Shown here: in pieces, positions 50,276-58,492 of the stretch
Numbering within the stretch: the first letter of the stretch is position 1
Layout of the letters: every line of letters begins with the position of its first letter
Assembly: GCA_951394405.1 (NCBI GenBank)
Contig: OX596337.1
Coordinates: forward strand, 1,488,001-1,552,000
Length of the DNA stretch: 64,000 bases
Direction: 5' to 3'
DNA from: Coprinellus micaceus
Taxonomy: Eukaryota; Basidiomycota; Agaricomycetes; Agaricales; Psathyrellaceae
Program-made: the position numbers and the translations under genes
The notes under the pieces: generated by a model
Told to the model about the DNA's origin: nothing
What the model saw: the letters and a program-made list of their open reading frames with translations, nothing else
The model's database searches: none

Positions 50276-51466
50276 GGGGCCCCTGTAGCCCAGTGGTGTG
50301 GGCCACTAAAGACCAGGAGAGGTGGCTATGCAAGTCACTGGAAGGTTGTGGGTTCGATCCCTGCTCATCCCCTGGTACCATAAAGCTAGGTTAGGCGTGT
50401 GACCGACAGTGGATACTGTCACATGCTCGGATGACTGGGTTGGGTAAACCATTCCCAGGCATGCGGCTGGGTTGATCCGGCATGGTCTAGAGTCGTGTTC
50501 GAACTCGCACCAACCAGACGATCGAGGCCATGGGCAAGCCCGCTCGGTCCGGGAAGGGATGGCCTAGGGGACCAGCCGCACTACCCCAATCTGGCAGAAA
50601 AAGGGTGAAACCTTATCTGTTGTACCCGATATGGGAGCGAAAGCACAGGGGTTGGGAAGCGAGGGATATATATATAACAGCCGGAACGGCCTCTGGGCCC
50701 ACGGTACCCTCCACTCCAAAGACCCGGTCCATTGGGCAATGGCATAAACCGGCGTTAGTAGGAGTCGTTAGTCGGCGGTAGTAGTTGTGGGAATGATGTG
50801 GCAAATCCTGGCTTCGGGCACGAGGGCACGGCACCTGTTGTGAGTAGGTGGGGTTCTAACTCCCTGGCCGAAAAACCAAGGTGGTTAACCGTTCCGTCCG
50901 ATGTGGGCGGCAGTCAGACCCAGACGAAATAACTCCGGGCCCAGGGTTTTTTTTTTTTTTTTTTTTTTTTTTGAATTCAGCTTTTATATTCCGGGGCACA
51001 AAGGCAGTCCGGTCGCTAGCTACTACACAAAGTATTTCTACGATACATACAGCCAACATTTACAAACAGACGCATAAACTCCGGGCCCAGGGTTAAACCT
51101 CGGGATTGCATACCCGGTTGGCTGCAGGCAAGACAGAGACCCGGGACAGATGGGGATCCGCGCCGGTTGGCATCAGCGAACCATCTGCCTGGGAATGGGA
51201 ACTCTAATAAGCGGGGCTCTATACGAACTCCCTGCTGAAGCGCGGGCCGTAGCGGATCAGGACAGTCTCCTGTATACCGACTTGAGGGCACTAAATTCTC
51301 TGTCGGTTCACCTGATGTGATCAATCAGGTCTGAATCTAAGTTGATTCCGGAGTACCACGAAAGTGGCCTGCCGCCTTGCAAGAGCGCGGTGGATAGGGG
51401 TTCTCTGCCTAACGGCGGGGGGCCCTAAACTTCGTAAAAACTGAATTCAAAAAAAAAAAAAAAAAA
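50276..51466 (+). mobile_element. Long tRNA-headed SINE-like element with LINE-B-type tail
   Basis: Flanked by a 15-bp target duplication GATTGCAGTTGAGGC (50261-50275 and 51467-51481) in the RNase H part of Copia-2, and it ends in an A-run (51449-51466). The 5' end resembles a tRNA: box A TAGCCCAGTGG (50286-50296), a D stem GCCC/GGGC around it, and box B GGTTCGATCC (50351-50360). The tail reads AAAACTGAATTC(A)n, nearly identical to the LINE-B end AAAAGCTGAATTC(A)n. No open frame of note. Length without the nested LINE fragment is about 1.05 kb, long for a SINE. I infer Pol III transcription and mobilisation by LINE-B proteins. A purine TATA-like GATATATATATAAC near 50664-50678 is unexplained. 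Confidence 0.8.
50949..51076 (-). mobile_element. LINE-B 3' fragment nested in the SINE-like element
   Basis: T-run followed by GAATTCAGCTTTTATATTCC and GGCAGTCCGGTCGCTAGCT, that is, the last about 105 bp of LINE-B in reverse. Flanked by an 18-bp target duplication AACTCCGGGCCCAGGGTT (50931-50948 and 51077-51094). It is younger than the SINE-like element. Confidence 0.95.
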
Positions 51467-51481
51467 GATTGCAGTTGAGGC

Positions 51482-51600
51482 TGGAAAGGAGATCCTATGG
51501 ATGCGCAACATCCTTGGCGAGTTTGGCTTCCCCCAGCATGGTCCCTCCACCCTCCACATCGACAACCAGTCAGCTATCAGTGTCAGCAAGAACCCCGAGC
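51482..51600 (+). pseudogene. Copia-2 RNase H segment between two insertions
   Basis: The frame resumes from AVEAG with KEILWMRNILGEFGFPQHGPS and then LHIDNQSAISVSKNPE. It is cut by the LINE-A insertion within KNPE. Confidence 0.9.
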
Positions 51601-54600
51601 GAGGATGCGGTGGCCCCTTTCTTTATGCAGGTCGAAAAAGAGATGCCCGGTCTCTCCAACCTGTACGACCTCAACACCGCAGAAGGAGTGGAGGAACTCT
51701 CTGTGGCGATTGAAAAGGTGTTCTCTGATGCGTGGTTCGCCCACTCTGAGGAGTACATCATTACCCCCCGCTCTAAGAAGTGGTGGACTGACGAATGTCA
51801 GAAGGCGTACGATGAGTGGAAAGCGGATGACTCTGCTGAAACCCGTGGTGCATTTCGACGTCTTGTAAAGAAGACGAGGCGAGAGTTCTTCGATGAACGC
51901 ATCAAGGACATCTCAGAAACAGACAAGCGCCCCTGGGACCTAATGGACTGGGTCAAGGAGCGCAAGAACCCGCCGTGCGAGGCTATCCAACACAACGGAC
52001 AGCCTTGTCACAATCTCGACCAGCTCTGGGGTGCCTTACATGGCACTTACAATGCGGCCAACGACCGACCGGTCGATCTGAGTCTACTGGACGAACTCCC
52101 CGACGAGCCTGTTAGGGAATGGCCAGTATTCTCTCTGTTAGAGATGAGGCAGGCACTAGAGGCATGCTCTTCTCGATCCGCTCCGGGTCCTGACCATGTG
52201 ACATGGCAGCACCTGAAGTATATCTTCACTGTACCTGAATGTGAAAAGGTCGTGATGGACTTGGCCAATGCCTGCATAAAAACCGGACACTGGCCAAAGC
52301 ACTTCAAGGACTCGCTTTCGATCATCATACCGAAACCGAACAAGCCGTCCTACTCTGCCCCAAAGGCGTTCAGACCCATAGTGCTTCTGAACACCCTTGG
52401 TAAACTGGTTGAAAAGATGATTTCCAACCGCATTCAGTTCGACATGATCAAGTATGATCTCGTCGATCCAAATCAAATGGGAGGGGTGCGTCAGCGCTCC
52501 ACCGAAGACGCCGGCCTGTTCCTGACGCACTTGGTGCGAACGGGATGGGCAGCAGGATTAAAGACAAGCGTTGTTGCTTTTGACATCGCCCAGTTCTTCC
52601 CGTCCATCAACCACGAGTTCCTACTCGAGGTACTTCGAAAACAAGGCTTCCATCCCATGGTGGTGACCTTCTTTGAATCCTACCTGGTGGAGCGCCACAC
52701 ATCCTATGTGTGGAATGGCTCTACTTCGGATCCTTTCCGGGCGGACGTAGGGGTGGGACAGGGCTCTGCCCTCTCACCCGTGCTATCTGCCCTAGTCATA
52801 GCTCCAATCATGAAGCTGTTTCGGTTGAGGCCAGAGGGGAAACTCGCTACCTTAATCTCATACGTGGACGATGGTACAATCATCGTCCAGTCTCGCGATG
52901 TTGAAGAGAACTGCGTGCATTTATACCATGCATATCAGTGCCTTTTCGATATGTTTACAAAGGCAGGGCTCGTCTTAGAACACGACAAGACAGAACTCTT
53001 CCATTTCTCCAAGGGCCATACGGACTTCCGTATGCCCCTTGATCTCGGATATGCCCCCTTTACAGGGGACACCCCTCTGAAACCCAAGCAGTACTGGCGC
53101 TACCTGGGCTTCTTCTTCGACCGGTTCTTGTCCTTTAAAGAACACGTCCGGTACTACTCGACCAAGGCTCTCACCACCGTCATGGCGATGAGAATGCTTG
53201 GTAATTCTACTCCAGGGCTGTCGCCCAAGAACAAACGCATCTTGTTCCGAGCGTGTGTGATACCCATCTGCACGTACGGGCACAGGCTGTGGTATTATGA
53301 GGGCGCCAAAATCCAAGGCGCACTCAAAATTCTAACCTCCATGCAGCGTAAGGCAGCATGCTGGATAATAGGAGCGTTTCGTACGTCTCCTACTGGGGGA
53401 GTGGAGTGCCTCGCCGGCCTCCCACCCATTCGACTTCACCTCCGGAAACTCTCGCAACGCGCAGTGTTCCGGACGGCGACTTTATCCGACACACATCCCC
53501 TGCGATCTCTTCTACCTGAAGAACACAGGGGCAGTGCCTCCCCCCATTATGGGGCCACCTGTCACCTCTCCCCGGTGAACCGCGGCCGCGTAAAGGACGC
53601 CATAGGCCAGACCCTCAGGGGACTGCCCAAACTCACGGAGAAGTTCGAGCCATGTGCGGTCGAAAATACTCCAGGATCTAGGATGATGGACCTCTATGGG
53701 GCCCAAGTCCACTTCAACAGTTTCCAGCGGTACGGCGAAGATATTTTCGAACGTCGCCGACAGGAGCTGAACACTCTATGGAACTCTTTGAGTACCAATA
53801 ACCGCACGGTGTGCATGGGGGTGGATGCGTCCGTCCCCAAGACCACTAGGCATAATGTGACCGCAGCCTACGTCTACGAAGGCCTAGGCAACCAACGGAG
53901 CAAGGGAGTCACGGTGGCAGGACGTGTCCTGTCATCAGACGCCGAGCTCCTAGCGATTCGCATGGCAGTTGGAAGGGCTACGGCCCTAGAAGACTGCGAT
54001 CGGATTGCGATATTCACTGACTCACTGGCTATGGCCAAGAGAGCAGTCGATCCGGGGATCCATTCGGGCCAGGCATTTTCGCTTGCAACCTGTAAGGCTC
54101 TCCGCACCTGGTTTGCTGCCAAGGCGGACAGACGGGTGGATTTCATCGAGACCCCTTCAAAGTTGAAATGGGGTCTTCAACATCGTGCTCATCTGCACGC
54201 GCGGAGCCTCCCTCCTACTCCGGCAGGAGTGAGACCCGCTACTTCCCTCGATAGCGTGCGAAAGCATGTTGCCGACTCTGCACTGGACGCGTGGGCTACT
54301 CAGGCACGCAACCCAGACTATCTAGGGCACCAGTTCATGGTGCTGCGCGACCCCAAGGGGAAGCCAACGCGTCCGACATACTCCAATGGGGGAGCATGGC
54401 TCCGACATGTAAACGAGAGTAATGCGCTTTGTGCACGCATGTGCAGAGCCATTCTCAACCACGCGCCTACTGGAGAGTACTACTCCCGGTTCTGCATACC
54501 TGGCCATGATGATCACGAATGTGAATGCGGCTGTCCGGTGCAAACTCGTCACCATATTTTCACGCAGTGCGGTGTACTGCAAACATACGATCGGGATCCC

Positions 54601-54690
54601 CGCTTTGTGCGAGAGCTCGTCTGGTTTTTAGAGGACAACCCAAAGGCCTTTGCTTTCGGGTTCCAATACGCCCCACAGGGGGATGGTTGA
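51601..54690 (+). CDS. LINE-A partial ORF2: linker, RT, RNase H, zinc motif (open frame)
   Basis: About 1029 codons open without interruption from the truncation point to the natural TGA (54688-54690). The endonuclease is missing. RT: AFDIAQFFPSINHEFL, GVGQGSALSPVLSAL, and the YVDD box encoded at 52861-52872. RNase H: Asp of GVDASVPK (53824), Glu of DAELLAIRMA (53944), and Asp of IFTDSLAMAKR (54019). The C-terminal CECGCPVQTRHHIFTQC motif is typical of LINE ORF2 proteins. By chance the upstream Copia-2 fragment is out of frame with the LINE except for an ATG at 51469 that would read into it, so any product would be a chimera. It lacks the endonuclease needed for target priming. Confidence 0.9.
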   Translation, partial: EDAVAPFFMQVEKEMPGLSNLYDLNTAEGVEELSVAIEKVFSDAWFAHSEEYIITPRSKKWWTDECQKAYDEWKADDSAETRGAFRRLVKKTRREFFDERIKDISETDKRPWDLMDWVKERKNPPCEAIQHNGQPCHNLDQLWGALHGTYNAANDRPVDLSLLDELPDEPVREWPVFSLLEMRQALEACSSRSAPGPDHVTWQHLKYIFTVPECEKVVMDLANACIKTGHWPKHFKDSLSIIIPKPNKPSYSAPKAFRPIVLLNTLGKLVEKMISNRIQFDMIKYDLVDPNQMGGVRQRSTEDAGLFLTHLVRTGWAAGLKTSVVAFDIAQFFPSINHEFLLEVLRKQGFHPMVVTFFESYLVERHTSYVWNGSTSDPFRADVGVGQGSALSPVLSALVIAPIMKLFRLRPEGKLATLISYVDDGTIIVQSRDVEENCVHLYHAYQCLFDMFTKAGLVLEHDKTELFHFSKGHTDFRMPLDLGYAPFTGDTPLKPKQYWRYLGFFFDRFLSFKEHVRYYSTKALTTVMAMRMLGNSTPGLSPKNKRILFRACVIPICTYGHRLWYYEGAKIQGALKILTSMQRKAACWIIGAFRTSPTGGVECLAGLPPIRLHLRKLSQRAVFRTATLSDTHPLRSLLPEEHRGSASPHYGATCHLSPVNRGRVKDAIGQTLRGLPKLTEKFEPCAVENTPGSRMMDLYGAQVHFNSFQRYGEDIFERRRQELNTLWNSLSTNNRTVCMGVDASVPKTTRHNVTAAYVYEGLGNQRSKGVTVAGRVLSSDAELLAIRMAVGRATALEDCDRIAIFTDSLAMAKRAVDPGIHSGQAFSLATCKALRTWFAAKADRRVDFIETPSKLKWGLQHRAHLHARSLPPTPAGVRPATSLDSVRKHVADSALDAWATQARNPDYLGHQFMVLRDPKGKPTRPTYSNGGAWLRHVNESNALCARMCRAILNHAPTGEYYSRFCIPGHDDHECECGCPVQTRHHIFTQCGVLQTYDRDPRFVRELVWFLEDNPKAFAFGFQYAPQGDG

Positions 54691-55135
54691 GAGGACGCGG
54701 CCTCGTCTGGTCTGGACTGGCCTCTGCTGGTTAAAGGTCTCGCGTGAAGGGAGTTGGGTAGGTACCCCGACATGTCAGTCCTTGCAACTGATGTGGATGA
54801 GGGGTGCCCGAAGCGCGGTTACCGTGAGGGACACCGTTCGGGGGCAGGCAAGGTGTGCCCCCGGGGCCCATATCACCTTGTGGCGGACTGGTACTGGTGG
54901 GGATTGGACTGGATTGGATGGGAATGCCGACTTAACATACCGATCTGCTAGCGCCGCAAGGCCTTTCATTGTCTGTCTGCTGGTTGGGGGTAAAACTTCA
55001 AGCGCCGGGCGTCTCCAAATCGTCAATATTCGTGTTTCATAATTGCAGTAGTACTTAGTTAGTGACGCTCGCGCTTCCTTTGTATGTTGATAGCGACCGG
55101 ACTGCCATCGTGCCCCGGTATATAAAAGCTGATTT

Positions 55136-55165
<30 letters not shown>
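51601..55165 (+). mobile_element. 5'-truncated LINE-A (copy 11) in Copia-2
   Basis: Flanked by a 13-bp target duplication AAGAACCCCGAGC (51588-51600 and 55166-55178). Starts in ORF2 just after the endonuclease, carries the rest of ORF2 without a break, then the 3' UTR with AAAAGCTGATTTC and poly(A). Best-preserved 3' half of LINE-A in the window, probably the youngest insertion of this family. Confidence 0.95.
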
Positions 55166-55171
<6 letters not shown>

Positions 55172-55178
55172 CCCGAGC

Positions 55179-55360
55179 ACTTTGGACGCATGAAGCATCT
55201 GGATCTGCGGTTCTTCTGGCTGCGAGATATTGTGGAAGCTGGTACCATTGCCCCTGTTCACATCAAGGGCACTGAGCAGCCTGCAGACTGCCTCACCAAG
55301 GCCCTTCCTCTTCCAGCCATCCGACTTGCACGAGAACGACTTGGACTCCGTGCAGATTAA
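55179..55360 (+). pseudogene. Copia-2 polyprotein C-terminus
   Basis: Resumes after the target duplication with HFGRMKHLDLRFFWLRDIVE and then HIKGTEQPADCLTKALP, ending LGLRAD and TAA. ADxxTKALP is the conserved Copia RNase H tail motif. Confidence 0.9.
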
Positions 55361-55404
55361 GGGAGTGTGTTGACTGAAGGGAGTGAGTCTCAGTCAAGGG
55401 AGTG

Positions 55405-55657
55405 TGTTGGAACTTGGTGACTTGGTGACTCCACCCTTATCCATCCTTATCCATTCACAGATCACCCTTATCCATCATGATCTTGCCCTTCATCAGTTAT
55501 CTTGATCTAATCGGACTTAGTTATCATATCTGGATCATCTAGCATCATGTGACCTGATTCCTGTGTATCAACACTCCATGTATTGCCCTGAGGCCCCTTA
55601 GTTCAGTACTCTGACCTACAGGCTTCAGTGTCCCTGCCCCCAGTTACACTTTCTACA
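55405..55657 (+). repeat. Probable Copia-2 3' LTR, about 253 bp
   Basis: After the pol stop come AAGGGAGTG purine tracts (twice) and then TGTTGGAAC, a typical Copia LTR start. The likely end is TTTCTACA at 55657, because the Plavaka transposase coding sequence begins right after it. TG...CA ends (TGT / ACA) fit. The partner 5' LTR is outside or deleted, so length and the predicted GTGTG target copy cannot be confirmed. Confidence 0.65.
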
Positions 55658-55763
55658 GTGTGATGTTCTCGTAGAATAGGTGGAAGGGATCCAGAGGGAA
55701 GTATGAAGGATGGAGGAATGCCGTGCTTGCGGCACATGCTGGTAACGCAACAATACCGGAATC

Positions 55764-57634
55764 TCAGGAGATGGTGGCCCATGCCGTCTTCGTCTTTGCC
55801 AAGTTGAGAAGCTCAATGACCTTCCAGTAGTGGACTTGACTTCGGCGTGGTAAGTCCTTGAGGTTGTACTTTGGGGGTCTTGAGGGGTTGTACTTCTCAT
55901 TGTTCGGAGGTGCTACTGGATAGTAGAGCGCCTTCGCTTTCTTCTCGACACTAGCCCGAGCGGCTTGGACAAGGGAAAACCGATCTCCAAGAAACGCGAT
56001 ATGTCCTCCTAAGCGACTGAGTTTGGCGGATCCCAGCATATCACCAAGGACCGCCATGATCCATGAACGGTGGAGGAAGTATGCTGAGTCTATTGCATCC
56101 CATATCCATACGCCGGTACCCAACTTGGCAAATTCCTGTAGCAAGGGCCAGAGGAAGGACTCGACGTCTCCAGGAACATTTGGTCCAGGAGTTGAGAAGT
56201 TGATAATGATATTGCTGGATTTGTATCGACTGGTTGCGGGGAGGTTGAGGATGATGAGGATCAGAATCCATGTGTGAGAGTGCTTCTTCATTGTGAGTTG
56301 GGCGCCGTCGCTTGAGCATGCAAAGGCTATATCTCGAGAGTCTGAGAACAGGCCCATCCGCCGATGGAGGCGGTGAACGGCGCCGTTCCCAAAATCGGAG
56401 AACTGCTTTCTCTCCCTGTCTGCCCGCATAGCCTCCCCAACTAAATTCACAACCTCTTTCAAGCAAGAATCCCGGTGTCGAAGCTCTCGGGAAGTTTCTG
56501 CATTTGCGAAGAGAGCTTGAATCGAGGGAATGACGGGAAGGACAGTAAATTGGGCGATGGGGACCTTCCTACCCTTGGTGTAATACCTTGGCGTGCCGCA
56601 CACACCATCCTTCCTGCGCACAAAGGGGCAGGTGAGCTTGTCAGCATGGGGCCCGGTATACGCAATGCAGCTTTTTGGGCACATGTCTACCTTTTGTGGG
56701 GATAGGCGCGCCAGGCGAACTGCAAGCTTGCGAACGTTATAGAGCAACAATATTTCGATGCCTGAAGCATCCTGAAGCACCTCAGCATGCTCCTTGTATG
56801 CGCGAACCGTCCCATTCGTACGTCGCCATGCGATATAATGTCGCAGGCTGAGTTTTTCCTCCTCAGTAAGAAGCTCGATTTCAAAGGGACTAGGTGGCGG
56901 CTGTGGTGGCGGCTCGTACCCATCAAGCAAGTTCTCCTGCAACTTGTGGACAGACGGAGGGCGGTCGAAGAAGGCCGATTCGAACAAGAGATCGTCGGTG
57001 TGCGAGCCAGCCAGGTTTGCAATATTTGCATCAGCGCCATCTGCCTCCGAGTCACTTTCACTTTCCGAGACTTCACTTCCTCCATTGTCCCTGCCCTCTG
57101 AGGTATCTCTCTCCTGAAACCCTTCGATTGCGGTACCAGATCCGAGTTGGTGATCGTCGGTCTCAGGCTCATTGAAGTCCAGACTCTCTCCGATGCTATT
57201 TTCCAGAAACGAGAGCGGAGCTTCGCCATCTCTTGGTTGGGGGTCGGACTCTGAGGAAGGCACACCGTCCATTTCATCAGGTAGTGCTCGAGATCGAGAT
57301 CCTGCGCCATCTTCAGAACCAGGGAATCCTGAATCGTCGCCTGCCGTAAATCCTGGACCACCACGATCTTGAGAGGAACAGATGAGGGAAATGAAATACA
57401 AGGCCCTTGGAATAACGTACCTGATTGAGTGAACAAATCGATGGACTTCTCAGTCTTCTCGATGCACCCCTGGATCATTGTGATTGTGTCAAGATTGTGG
57501 TGCTCGAGTTGCAGACACGACTCAAGATGTTTCTTGTCATCGTCGAGATGGCGGCGTACGGTCTTGATGTGCTTCAGTACACGATCATCTGTATTGCACT
57601 TTATGGAGCAGTAACAGAGAAGATATTCGCTCAT
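55764..57634 (-). pseudogene. Plavaka/CACTA (EnSpm, tnp2-like) transposase, truncated
   Basis: Two exons (complement of 55764-57367 and 57421-57634) join in phase into 605 residues. The N-terminus has a Cys/His cluster, CYCSIKC...H...H, in MSEYLLCYCSIKCNTDD. An acidic Ser/Glu stretch follows (about 75-190). The conserved block then has MCPKSCIAYTGPHADKLTCP, TPRYYTKGRKVP, FSDSRDIAFACSSDGAQL, TWILILIILNLPATSRYK, GDVESFLWPLLQEF and VWIWDA. In family members these correspond to C-x-S-C.AYTG, C..CG..R, S.DG.Q and the SFL.P segment of the tnp2-type transposase core. A TGA after TAWATIS (55764) interrupts a frame that otherwise continues to FLHPSYFPLDPFHLFYENI and is then cut by the Copia-2 LTR. The C-terminal half is therefore missing. 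Family name is from memory. Confidence 0.8.
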
Positions 57635-57837
57635 TCTTAGTGTGGTGGTTGACGGTAGAGGAGCAGTCTCTGTGTTTGGCGCCGCCGCGCACAGGCTCCG
57701 CCACATTAGAATTGATCTCAGTTTCCAAATGCGGCCACCTTAGGTTTCGTCCCACCCGCTGACACTCACTTGACATTATCGTCATTCCTTGGACTTGCTT
57801 TGAGCCATCCCCTTCCTCCAAAGGCCGTGCACCTACC

Positions 57838-58157
57838 ATGGTGCACGGCCAACACAATCTTTTTACCCAAAACTCCTCTTTCACTCATTCAAGCACCTCC
57901 CCTTCGATATTTTCAAATCGCACAACACCCTCCTCCTTGGGTCTCCAGCTCGACACCTTTGATAATGAAGGCAGTCGGCCAATATCCATCCAAGAAGCGA
58001 CACTTGAAACCTTGGTTCAGCACAATCCACGTGCCAGAAAGCTGTTCAACGATTGGCAGGAGGCCACCAGCCAGATCATCACGCTCAGCAGCACTGTAAC
58101 AAGCCTTGTCAACGAGAACCAACGCCTACGCAATGTCGGCTCTAGCAATAACTCAAG
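57838..58157 (+). CDS. First exon of an unknown protein, cut by LINE-A
   Basis: Not recognised. A 106-codon frame starts MVHGQHNLFTQNSSF. It is Ser/Thr-rich, then has a probable short coiled coil (RKLFNDWQEATSQIITLSST and VTSLVNENQRLRN). It ends at a clear splice donor AAG|GTAAGG (58157/58158), and 18 bases later a LINE-A 5' end begins, so the second exon is lost or beyond the window. It is divergent from the Plavaka transposase, with 203 bp between the two start codons. It may be a second gene of that transposon or a host gene. Confidence 0.45.
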
Positions 58158-58300
58158 GTAAGGTCCTTACCACTCGATCTCTTACCACCACCTTCCTATT
58201 CGGGCCGACCAATCTCCACACTCGCAACATCTCTACCCCGTCGTCTGGAAGGTGTACCGCTGACTCCTGAGCTGGTATACGACCACCGAGGGTATCTCTG

Positions 58301-58456
58301 ATGTCCTCATCGAAGAAAAAACCCGCCGCGCGTCAGGAGAAGTCGACCCCACCAGGCGGCCGATCCCGCACGTCAACCCAAGATCCCAGCCTTGTGGCTT
58401 CCTCTACTCCGAGGCCCCCTTCACGGGCAGCCTCTATGCACTCCAACAGGGACCTG

Positions 58457-58492
<36 letters not shown>

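Larger units (their letters stand above)
44626..55657 (+). mobile_element. Copia-type LTR retrotransposon interrupted four times (Copia-2)
   Basis: Copia pieces in order: gag-protease (44626-45319), integrase-RT-RNase H (47269-50275), RNase H continuation (51482-51600), RNase H end (55179-55360), then a probable 3' LTR (55405-55657). Each break is an insertion with its own target duplication, and removing the inserts rejoins the frame exactly. The 5' LTR and gag start are missing, cut by LINE-B copy 8. At the right end it interrupts a Plavaka/CACTA transposase gene, so it inserted into that element. Confidence 0.9.
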
